Below the pieces are notes generated by a model that searched no databases, was not told where the DNA came from, and was given only the letters and a program-made list of their open reading frames with translations. The position numbers were made by a program, and so were the translations under genes. Positions 36,779 through 44,600 of a stretch of DNA of 64,000 nucleotides are shown here, in pieces (position 1 is the stretch's first letter; each line of letters starts with the position of its first letter). Where the stretch lies: positions 2,232,001-2,296,000 of the forward strand of contig NZ_CP139558.1 of NCBI RefSeq assembly GCF_034262375.1, written 5' to 3'. The stretch comes from Mucilaginibacter sabulilitoris (lineage in GTDB: Bacteria > Bacteroidota > Bacteroidia > Sphingobacteriales > Sphingobacteriaceae).

Positions 36779-38158
36779 ATGAAACAGGTTATCCATGCAA
36801 TTAGGCTATTGCTAGCGTTAGTTCTTTTAGATAAGGATGTGTTCGCTTATCCGTCTAAAATACAGTCTGACGGCCAGATTGTTTCGGTCAAGACTTTTGG
36901 AGTTAAAGGTGACGGGCAGAGTGATGATGCCGAAGCGTTGGAAAAGGCGATGATCTACTGCATAAAGAATAATCGCATTTGCTTTATGCCCAAAACGAAA
37001 AACTTTTATAATATAGCCTCCACAATAAGAGTCTCTATAGAGCCGGGGCAGTCATTGCGTATCGTCTCCAATGGAGCAGTAATTAAACCGCTAATGCCCC
37101 CAATAAATAGCAGCGCCTATAATCTTACACTTTATAAGGAACACATATTTTTGTCTATCGGTAAACAAATAGATATTTTAAAGGAGGAAAGCTTTAATAA
37201 AAGTGAAAATACCAGCGTTAAAATCAAAGGCCTAGTTTTCGATGGAATTAATTTAAAAGAACATTTTGCGACTACAACATTTGATACTGATATATTTATC
37301 GGGCTTCAGATATTGGCGGAAAATGTAGAGGTAGATAAATGTCTTTTCAGAAACATTTATGGCTATGGAGTAAGAGTGCATAATGTTAAATACTCTACGA
37401 TCACGAATTGCAAATTTGATAATGTAGGCGGCCGAGGAGCAACTTCCTTTGCTCAGAAGATCGATAGAGATGCTTTTGGTGATGGAATTTATCATGCTCT
37501 TGTTAAGTCTGGGGGAATTATAAAAATAAACAATTGTATTATTAGAGGGAAGAAAGCACAAAATAAAAGGAGCCGAGTTGCCATTACTTTTGAATACTCA
37601 ACACAGCCTTATAAGATATTTCTTTCAAATCTCGAAATTTCCGGTTTTGCTAAGTGTATACATATTGAGGAGGTATCCCCAACAATTGTTCATGTGGATC
37701 ATGTTAAAATGAGCGATTTTAATTTTGGTATAGCCAATGTTTTAAATGATAAATCGGCCATATATTTTAATAATACCCGTCTGTATACCGGTTTTTCGGA
37801 CGGTAATGATGCTGGCGATGCGTTAGCCTTCTTGAATTATCAAAGTAAAGCGAAAATTTATGTTGACAGTTCTATTCTTGATTTCAATGGTAGGCAACAA
37901 GCATACCAAAGCGCTGTTGGGTTGGCAGAGGTTCAAAATTCAACTATTAATGGTCACAAGACCAATTTCTTTTTTGCGGGCGGAAATACTGTCTTTTCAA
38001 ATTGCACCTTTGTCGACTTTGGTGGCACTGGAATATCATTTTTGGGTGATAGCCACGTTAATTATCAAATAATAAGAAGCGATGTAAGAAAAAGTTCATC
38101 TATTCATGCAAGAGGTCAGAAACTTAAACTAAGTATAAACAATGCTGGTATAAATTGA
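36779..38158 (+). CDS. Secreted pectate-lyase-superfamily right-handed beta-helix protein
   Basis: This 459-aa protein has an N-terminal signal peptide (about 1-24, ending near DVFA) and the start typical of the pectate lyase 3 family (VKTFGVKGDGQSDDAEALEKAM). The remainder is a long parallel beta-helix with repeated N-x-x-F/I coils (for example KCLFRNIYGYGVRVHN and NCKFDNV). It probably acts in the periplasm on a polysaccharide, perhaps trimming or modifying the locus A polymer, but no catalytic residues can be assigned. It is 13 nt after the GT2 gene. Confidence 0.75.
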   Translation: MKQVIHAIRLLLALVLLDKDVFAYPSKIQSDGQIVSVKTFGVKGDGQSDDAEALEKAMIYCIKNNRICFMPKTKNFYNIASTIRVSIEPGQSLRIVSNGAVIKPLMPPINSSAYNLTLYKEHIFLSIGKQIDILKEESFNKSENTSVKIKGLVFDGINLKEHFATTTFDTDIFIGLQILAENVEVDKCLFRNIYGYGVRVHNVKYSTITNCKFDNVGGRGATSFAQKIDRDAFGDGIYHALVKSGGIIKINNCIIRGKKAQNKRSRVAITFEYSTQPYKIFLSNLEISGFAKCIHIEEVSPTIVHVDHVKMSDFNFGIANVLNDKSAIYFNNTRLYTGFSDGNDAGDALAFLNYQSKAKIYVDSSILDFNGRQQAYQSAVGLAEVQNSTINGHKTNFFFAGGNTVFSNCTFVDFGGTGISFLGDSHVNYQIIRSDVRKSSSIHARGQKLKLSINNAGIN

Positions 38159-38497
38159 GAATGGCACTGAAAATGCCCATCCTGTTAGTTCTCATAAAAA
38201 TGAATGGTTCAGTAAATGGTAAAATCGAAACGCGCCTAACCCGGGTCCAACATTTTAGATTTAAGCGAGGGAGATGCCGCGCTCACTGGTGAGGAAGAAC
38301 TAAATAAAAAAAGAAAAGTTTGATGTGCAAATTGCATGGGAAGTTTCCTAGTCAAAGTTGTAGTTACGGTTTTCAAAACAGCGTTGTATCAATATCATTA
38401 TTGCGTAGTATGCCTTACTAGCATAAATTACTAAAAGTTATATAAGAGTGAATATGTTTGGAAAGTTAAGTTGGATTCTCTTTAAAATTATCGGATT
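38159..38497. other. Intergenic region of locus A with possible decayed coding remnant
   Basis: About 340 bp without an intact gene. Two short stretches look coding in adjacent frames (ILDLSEGDAALTGEEELNKK at about 38250-38309, and FDVQIAWEVS ending in a TAG at about 38350), as if one gene tail had been frameshifted. A candidate promoter element lies at 38453-38460. Confidence 0.35.
38453..38460 (+). promoter_or_regulatory. Candidate -7 element (TATGTTTG) for the 38.5-44 kb genes
   Basis: TATGTTTG matches TAnnTTTG exactly and is 37 nt upstream of the ATG at 38498, after the largest gap in the right half of locus A. No clear -33 TTG is seen. Confidence 0.4.
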
Positions 38498-39682
38498 ATG
38501 AGATTAGTATTAATAATCACCGACTATGGAAGCTTCAATAACTTTTTATCAGAGGTCGCCGTCGAACTCCTCAAACAAGGAAATGATGTGCATGTAATAT
38601 GTTCGGGATTAAAAATCTATAACTATCAGGATAAATATCCATATGAAAGTATGGGAATAGTATTTCATTTCCTTAATTTTCCCCGTTCATTTAATCTGCT
38701 TAGTCAATTAACAGCTTCAAAGGCAATAGGTAAGAAAGTCTATGAGATTAACCCAGACTTAGTAAATGTTCATTTCACTACGGGAATATTTACTACTGTA
38801 ATATGGAAAAAGTTGCCTTTTTTTACGATAGGCACAATTCATGGGCTTGGATATCCTGTTATCCAAGGTAGATTGATGCGAAAAATATTCAAATTTGTCG
38901 AGAAAATATGCTTTAAAAGGGTTGATCAAATTTATTTACTCAATAATCTTGACTTTAATTTGGTGAAAGCGTTACATCCAATGAAAGCCTTTAAATATAA
39001 TTCTTATGGGGTGGGGTGCGATTTGGAAAAGTTCAATCCCGATAAGATCAACCCATCATTGAGGAGGGATTCAAGAAATAGTCTATCAATAAATGCTGAT
39101 GATTTTGTTTTGGCATTTACCGGAAGGTTTGTAACTTTTAAAGGCTTTGACATATTGGTTAAAGCTATGATTTCAATTATTAAGGATGCTGGATTACAGG
39201 ATATTCGGTTATTATTGATTGGAGGAGAGGACCCGGCACATAAAAGTGGGCTTAGCGATGAGGAAGAATATTTTTATAAAAACCACCCTCAAATAATTCC
39301 TATTGGTTTCACAGGAGAGGTGGAGCAATATTTAGCCATGACCGATTTATTTGTCTTTCCAAGTTTCAAAGAAGGGATGCCAGTTTGCATTATGGAAGCA
39401 TTATCAATGGGGATACCAGTAATAACTTCTGATTCCAGGGGATGTAATGACCTGATAAGTGATCATTTTAATGGGTTATTGCTTAGTAACCCACCGTCTG
39501 TAGAAGAAACCCAAGCTGCAATCTTAAAGCTGTACTATGATCGTATTCTCCTGAAGAACCTTTCTTCAAATGCTTTAATAAACAGAAATCAACTAAGCCG
39601 CGATACTTATGCTCAAGAGCAAATCTCTATTTATAAAAAGATTTTAAGCATATCTACGCAAGTTATTTCTGATAGCGATTAA
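38498..39682 (+). CDS. Glycosyltransferase family 4
   Basis: This 394-aa GT-B enzyme has LAFTGRFVTFKGFDILVKAM near residue 205 and the C-terminal EX7E motif (FKEGMPVCIMEALSMGIPVI) near residue 290. Its N-terminus (MRLVLIITDYGSFNNFL) carries the acceptor domain. It precedes the reductase/initiating-transferase/dehydratase trio and may add the second sugar. It probably has its own promoter. Confidence 0.9.
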   Translation: MRLVLIITDYGSFNNFLSEVAVELLKQGNDVHVICSGLKIYNYQDKYPYESMGIVFHFLNFPRSFNLLSQLTASKAIGKKVYEINPDLVNVHFTTGIFTTVIWKKLPFFTIGTIHGLGYPVIQGRLMRKIFKFVEKICFKRVDQIYLLNNLDFNLVKALHPMKAFKYNSYGVGCDLEKFNPDKINPSLRRDSRNSLSINADDFVLAFTGRFVTFKGFDILVKAMISIIKDAGLQDIRLLLIGGEDPAHKSGLSDEEEYFYKNHPQIIPIGFTGEVEQYLAMTDLFVFPSFKEGMPVCIMEALSMGIPVITSDSRGCNDLISDHFNGLLLSNPPSVEETQAAILKLYYDRILLKNLSSNALINRNQLSRDTYAQEQISIYKKILSISTQVISDSD

Positions 39683-39747
39683 TAGTTAAAAATTCGATAT
39701 CATCAGTTATAATAATCAACTTCCATCAACAATTAGATAAAACTAAT

Positions 39748-40698
39748 CGCTTCGCTTTTAAAGTCCGTTCTATGAATAAAAAAACCATAATTATAGGATC
39801 GACAGGATTCGTTGGCCAGAATCTCGCCTCCTACTTAAAAAGTAAGGGCCATTCTTATACTTGCATTTTACGTGATCAATTGAATAATGGTCCGGGGCCT
39901 TTTTTTGATCCAGATACTACGATTGTTTATCTGGCAGGAAAGGCACATGATCTAAAAAAAGTATCTGACCCGGAGGAATATTACAAAATAAATTTTGAAC
40001 TTACGAAGAAAATATATAACTTTTTTTTAGCATCTAATGCTAAGAAGTTCATATTTATCAGCTCAATAAAAGCAGTTGCTGACAGCGTTCAAGGAATCTT
40101 AGACGAAACCTTTAAACCAAATCCGATAACAGATTATGGCAAGTCAAAATTAATGGCTGAAGAGTATATAAAACGTCAGCCCTTATCAGAGGGGAAATCG
40201 TTTTATATCCTTCGTCCTTGTATGATTCATGGACCTGGTAATAAAGGTAATCTAAATTTATTATATAAATTTGTAAAACTAGGAGTTCCTTATCCCCTTG
40301 CCGACTTCGAAAACAAAAGGTCTTTTTTAAGTGTTGAAAATTTATGTTTTATCATTTACCATTTAATTATAAGTAACTGTATCGAATCCGGAATTTACAA
40401 CGTATCTGATGATGCGGCTTTATCAACTAATGACGTGGTTTCGATATTAGGCCAGTCTCTAAATATTAAAACAAGATTATGGAAGATACCTAAAAATATA
40501 GTGCTGTTTTTTGCCAAAGCTGGGGATTTGCTACATTTACCTTTAACAAGTGAGCGGTTAAATAAACTCACGGAGAGTTATGTGGTAAGTAATAAAAAGA
40601 TAAAACATGCTCTTAACCAAGAATTGCCGCTTTCATCTGTTGAAGGGCTAAAAATTACCGCCGGTTCATTTAATCGAAAATAATTTTGAAGCGAAGCG
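39748..40698. repeat. Inverted repeat flanking the reductase gene
   Basis: CGCTTCGCTT at 39748-39757 recurs inverted as AAGCGAAGCG at 40689-40698, bracketing the SDR gene at 39772-40683. The match extends with one mismatch to about 14 nt (TAAnCGCTTCGCTT). It could be chance or the footprint of a recombination event. Confidence 0.4.
39772..40683 (+). CDS. NAD-dependent reductase/epimerase, WbpV-like
   Basis: This 303-aa SDR has the nucleotide-binding GSTGFVGQNLA motif, SSIKAV and the catalytic YGKSK (Tyr122, Lys126). In Pseudomonas O-antigen loci the gene beside the WbpL initiating transferase is WbpV, which reduces UDP-2-acetamido-2,6-dideoxy-xylo-hexulose at C4; the same order here supports that role. 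Epimerase activity at C4 is the main alternative. It ends 34 nt before the initiating-transferase gene. Confidence 0.72.
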   Translation: MNKKTIIIGSTGFVGQNLASYLKSKGHSYTCILRDQLNNGPGPFFDPDTTIVYLAGKAHDLKKVSDPEEYYKINFELTKKIYNFFLASNAKKFIFISSIKAVADSVQGILDETFKPNPITDYGKSKLMAEEYIKRQPLSEGKSFYILRPCMIHGPGNKGNLNLLYKFVKLGVPYPLADFENKRSFLSVENLCFIIYHLIISNCIESGIYNVSDDAALSTNDVVSILGQSLNIKTRLWKIPKNIVLFFAKAGDLLHLPLTSERLNKLTESYVVSNKKIKHALNQELPLSSVEGLKITAGSFNRK

Positions 40699-40717
40699 GT
40701 TAAATATTAATTATTAT

Positions 40718-41689
40718 ATGAATTTTTTGACATTGTTAATTATTTTTTTTGTTCTATTCACAATCGAACTTGGATATTTTAAACTTGCCTTTAAGTACAG
40801 AATCATTGATCACCCTAATCACCGCAGTTCACACGCCAAAATAACGATACGAGGGGGGGGGATGATTTTTAGTATGGCTCTTTTATTAAGTCCTTTGTAT
40901 TATAATTGGGAATATGGATATTTTCTTCTAGGACTTTTTCTTATCAGTTTGGTTAGCTTCATTGATGATATAAAGCCAGTCAGCCATAAGATAAGAATTC
41001 TATTTCATCTCACGGCTGCTGCATTATTATTCTATCAAACAGGAATATTTCATCTCCCCTTATATTGGGCCATTTTAGGATTTATATTTGTTATTGGTTC
41101 TATCAATGCAGTCAATTTCATGGATGGCATTAATGGCATCACTGGTAGCTTTGGTTTGGTAACCTTGAGTACGCTTTATTATATAAATAAAAGTATTGTC
41201 GTGTTTACCGCCGAATATTTCCTTATTTTACCAATTCTGGGGTTACTTGTTTTTGTTTTTTTTAACTTTCGAAAAAAAGCCAAATGTTTTGCGGGAGATG
41301 TGGGAAGTGTTAGTTTGGGTTTTATCGTACTTTTTTTTCTTATCGAGCTGATCTTAAAAACAAATAATCTCAATTACCTGTTTTTATTGCTAGTATATGG
41401 GCTAGATACCATTTCAACAATTATTTTTAGAATAATAAGAAAGGAAAATATTTTCGAAGCCCACCGAAATCATTTTTATCAATTTTTAGTAAATAAAAAG
41501 AGGGTTCCTCACTTAGTGGTTGCAGGATCTTACACAATTGCACAAGGAATTGTGAATTTAATTGTGATAAACATTCTGCCACTGTCAATCGTTAATTTGT
41601 CGTTAGTAATGGTCGCAACCATGTCGGCATTTATATTGATTCGCATAAATATGGAAGGACAATATGAAATTTTAAATGTTAAAACATGA
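40718..41689 (+). CDS. Initiating sugar-phosphate transferase, WecA/WbpL-type (GT4 polyprenyl-phosphate family)
   Basis: This 323-aa membrane protein has about ten hydrophobic segments and motifs of polyprenyl-phosphate N-acetylhexosamine-1-phosphate transferases: DHPNHRSSH and RGGGM near residues 30-49, SFIDDI near 88 and AVNFMDGINGI near 130. FAGDVGS follows near 195, with the AHRNHFYQ loop near 250. It would start each repeat unit on undecaprenyl phosphate, probably with a QuiNAc- or FucNAc-type sugar given its neighbours. The RGGG codons form a nine-G tract (40853-40861) that may be slippage-prone. Confidence 0.88.
   Translation: MNFLTLLIIFFVLFTIELGYFKLAFKYRIIDHPNHRSSHAKITIRGGGMIFSMALLLSPLYYNWEYGYFLLGLFLISLVSFIDDIKPVSHKIRILFHLTAAALLFYQTGIFHLPLYWAILGFIFVIGSINAVNFMDGINGITGSFGLVTLSTLYYINKSIVVFTAEYFLILPILGLLVFVFFNFRKKAKCFAGDVGSVSLGFIVLFFLIELILKTNNLNYLFLLLVYGLDTISTIIFRIIRKENIFEAHRNHFYQFLVNKKRVPHLVVAGSYTIAQGIVNLIVINILPLSIVNLSLVMVATMSAFILIRINMEGQYEILNVKT
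40853..40861 (+). repeat. G9 homopolymer within the initiating transferase gene
   Basis: Nine consecutive G bases encode three Gly codons (residues 46-48) in a strongly AT-rich gene. A one-base change would end the protein early. Confidence 0.85.
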
Positions 41690-42008
41690 ATTATTTAATA
41701 TCTAAAACGATATAGTTTGTTATTTTTGCAAACCATATATGATTTATTGTAAAGTACAATCGGCTAAATATTATTCATTATCAGCATCGTTCGTCGCTGA
41801 CAACAATAAAGTGCTTTCTATTCATAATAATTAACTTTATATGCCGCTTAAGTAATATTCGATTCATAACAAAACTTTTAATTACCTAGCATGAACAATA
41901 CAACTGCCATAATCTGTGTAATAGCCTGCAACAACTCTCGATCATGAGATTATTATGTACATATTTGTGATGTCGTTTCCTGTTCTTTTTTATTAATATC
42001 TATAGCCT
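41690..42008. other. Intergenic region before the 4,6-dehydratase gene
   Basis: About 320 bp, AT-rich, no gene seen. It contains a consensus -7 element at 41721-41728 but is otherwise unremarkable, so the dehydratase and the Wzi genes may form a separate transcript with a long leader. Confidence 0.5.
41721..41728 (+). promoter_or_regulatory. Candidate -7 element (TATTTTTG)
   Basis: TATTTTTG followed by CAAA fits TAnnTTTG, and it lies about 280 nt upstream of the dehydratase start. No -33 box is clear. Confidence 0.4.
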
Positions 42009-43961
42009 ATGATATCATCTGCTTTGTTCTATCGATTAAATATCGTACCGCGTTGGATCATTTTTACGCTTGATCTGATTATTGGCTTTCTGTCTTTGAC
42101 GTTGTCCTTTGCGATTAAATATAATTTTGATTTTTCCAACTTAAATTATGTCGATTTTAGCCGAAATGCGCTGATAATTACTGTCTTAAATGCAGTGGTT
42201 TTTTTTGCTGTAAAAACTTACTCAGGGATCATTCGATACACCAGCGTACAGGACTCTTTTAGGATTTTTCTATCGGTACTAGGTAGTAATAGCTCGTTTT
42301 TTTTGATCAACCTGGTTGCTGTAGCATCTTCAAGGCCAAGTTTAATTGCCACCAGTATATTGATTACTAATGCTTTTGCGTGCTTTTTATTGATGATTAC
42401 TTATAGAATCCTGGTAAAATATTCTTTCTTGTATGTTAAAAACCTGAAATTAGATAAGCGGAGAGTGATTATCTACGGTGCGGGTGAGGCCGGCGTAGCT
42501 ACCAAACGAACCTTAGATCATGATTATAAAGTAAATAAAAATATTATCGCTTTCGTTGATGACGACCTGAGAAAAGTTGGGAAAACAATCGATGGGGTCA
42601 AGATATTAAATGCAAAAGATTTGCCTATATTGGTCAAGGAGCACCAATTGGACGAGATTATTTTCGCTTCCTACACCATTCCGCTTGAAGATAAAAATAC
42701 AATAGTAGATATATGTCTTGAAAATGATATTCAAGTTTTAAACATTCCCCCGCACGAAGTTTGGCGCAGTGGCAGATTACAGCCCGCCCAAATTCAAAAT
42801 ATTAATATAGAAGATCTTTTAAACAGAAAATCGATAGAGATTGATATTACCGGCATACAAAACGAATTGAAGGGTAAAAGAATACTAATAACCGGTGCGG
42901 CTGGTTCCATAGGAAGTGAGATTGTAAGACAATTATTAAAGTTTGACACTGGTCTGATCATTATGTGCGACCAAGCGGAAACCGCCCTACATCATTTGTA
43001 CCTGGAGGTCCAGGAGATGCATGCAGAGATGAACTTTCATGCCTTTATAGGTGATGTAAAAGATGAAAAGAGGATGCAGGACCTTTTTGAAACGTATAAG
43101 CCACAGTATGTATATCATGCTGCTGCTTATAAGCATGTTCCGCTCATGGAAGATAATCCTGCTGAGGCTATTAAAACTAATGTCTTAGGTACTAAGACAA
43201 TTGCTGATCTTTCAGTAAAACACGGCGTACAAAAGTTTGTCATGATATCTACGGATAAGGCTGTTAATCCGACCAATGTGATGGGGGCTTCTAAGCGTAT
43301 CGCTGAGATATACGTTCAGACTCTTAATAAAGCCATATTTAACAAAGATTTTAAATTTACCAACGGCCTAAGCCAGCTCAACCTCACCAGATCTGATACG
43401 CGTTTTATAACTACACGCTTTGGGAATGTTTTGGGATCAAACGGCTCAGTTATCCCACGCTTTAAACAGCAAATAGAAAAAGGGGGACCTGTAACGGTGA
43501 CACATCCTGAAATAACCCGTTTTTTTATGACGATTCCCGAGGCATGTCGGTTGGTACTGGAGGCCGGATGTATGGGTAAAGGAGGGGAAATATTTATATT
43601 CGATATGGGTAAACCCATTAGGATTATCGAATTGGCGCGACGAATGATACGACTTGCAGGCCTAGTGCCGGATAAAGATATCAAAATTGAATTCACCGGA
43701 TTAAGGCCCGGCGAGAAATTGTATGAGGAATTGCTTAACGACAGTGAAAATACGATGCCAACCCATCACGAGAAAATCATGATTGGAAAGGTAAGAGAAT
43801 ACATATTCGTGGAGACTGAAAAGCAGATCTATAATTTAATACATCATGCTAAGAGTAATGATGATCAGCAAGTAGTAAGGTCGATGAAACAAATCGTACA
43901 CGAATTTAAAAGTAAGAACTCTATCTTTGAGGAATTAGATTTCATAGCTAAAGTTAGTTAA
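42009..43961 (+). CDS. UDP-GlcNAc 4,6-dehydratase, membrane-bound WbpM/CapD type
   Basis: This 650-aa protein has four membrane segments in the first 140 or so residues. A first Rossmann-like domain (RVIIYGAGEAGVATKR, about 155) is followed by the catalytic SDR domain with GKRILITGAAGSIGSE (about 290), STDKAVNPTNVMGASK with Met425 and Lys429 in place of the usual Tyr-x-x-x-Lys, and RPGEKLYEELL near the C-terminus. The Met-for-Tyr change is typical of WbpM-like dehydratases, which make UDP-2-acetamido-2,6-dideoxy-xylo-4-hexulose. Together with the WbpV- and WbpL-like genes it forms a QuiNAc/FucNAc-type module. It is followed immediately by a lipoprotein gene. Confidence 0.9.
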   Translation: MISSALFYRLNIVPRWIIFTLDLIIGFLSLTLSFAIKYNFDFSNLNYVDFSRNALIITVLNAVVFFAVKTYSGIIRYTSVQDSFRIFLSVLGSNSSFFLINLVAVASSRPSLIATSILITNAFACFLLMITYRILVKYSFLYVKNLKLDKRRVIIYGAGEAGVATKRTLDHDYKVNKNIIAFVDDDLRKVGKTIDGVKILNAKDLPILVKEHQLDEIIFASYTIPLEDKNTIVDICLENDIQVLNIPPHEVWRSGRLQPAQIQNINIEDLLNRKSIEIDITGIQNELKGKRILITGAAGSIGSEIVRQLLKFDTGLIIMCDQAETALHHLYLEVQEMHAEMNFHAFIGDVKDEKRMQDLFETYKPQYVYHAAAYKHVPLMEDNPAEAIKTNVLGTKTIADLSVKHGVQKFVMISTDKAVNPTNVMGASKRIAEIYVQTLNKAIFNKDFKFTNGLSQLNLTRSDTRFITTRFGNVLGSNGSVIPRFKQQIEKGGPVTVTHPEITRFFMTIPEACRLVLEAGCMGKGGEIFIFDMGKPIRIIELARRMIRLAGLVPDKDIKIEFTGLRPGEKLYEELLNDSENTMPTHHEKIMIGKVREYIFVETEKQIYNLIHHAKSNDDQQVVRSMKQIVHEFKSKNSIFEELDFIAKVS

Positions 43962-44600
43962 ATGAAAAAAAGTCTACTTAGTCTAGTTTTTCTTATCCTT
44001 TTCCTGTCTTGTAAGCAGCATGTTCAAAGTGAGATCGATATTTATAATAACGACTTTGAAACAAATGATTTGACGAATATAAAGGGCGGCCTTATTGATC
44101 AATTTAATAGTTCGAAGGTGTTAGGGCGATATAATAACGGAGATTTTATATTGTCGCTAAACAATCTGCCGCAACATGATCTAATCATAGTTTCTTTTGA
44201 CTTATATATCCATGATAACTGGCGAGGTGAATTACTGCCGGATGGACCAGCGATATGGCAAATGCGAATCGACGGGGGGCCATATATCAACACAACCTTC
44301 TCTAATTTAGCCTGTCCGGTGGGAAATATTTGTCCGCCTCAGTCATACCCAGACAACTACCCTAACAATAATCATAATCCCCGATCCGGCGCATACAGAA
44401 CGGACCTTCCTGGCGTGTGTAGCATGAAAAGTGAATCGAACGGGACAACCATGTATAAAATAACCAAAACTTTTAAACATTCTGGAAAGACGTTATCACT
44501 GGAATGTTTGGATAAGCTTGATCAAAAGGATTATCCTGATCCAAAATGCGAGAAAAGCTGGTCAGTAGATAATATCGATATCAAAGCTATCACTTTATGA
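43962..44600 (+). CDS. Putative lipoprotein of unknown function
   Basis: This 212-aa protein begins right at the stop of the dehydratase. Its N-terminus is a lipoprotein signal peptide with a lipobox-like LFLSC (Cys17). The rest is a beta-rich domain with acidic and aromatic segments, Cys pairs (ACPVGNICPP, ECLDKLDQ...CEKS) and no catalytic signature. It overlaps the first Wzi gene by 4 nt, which suggests a link to export or surface assembly. I do not recognise a family. Confidence 0.7.
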   Translation: MKKSLLSLVFLILFLSCKQHVQSEIDIYNNDFETNDLTNIKGGLIDQFNSSKVLGRYNNGDFILSLNNLPQHDLIIVSFDLYIHDNWRGELLPDGPAIWQMRIDGGPYINTTFSNLACPVGNICPPQSYPDNYPNNNHNPRSGAYRTDLPGVCSMKSESNGTTMYKITKTFKHSGKTLSLECLDKLDQKDYPDPKCEKSWSVDNIDIKAITL

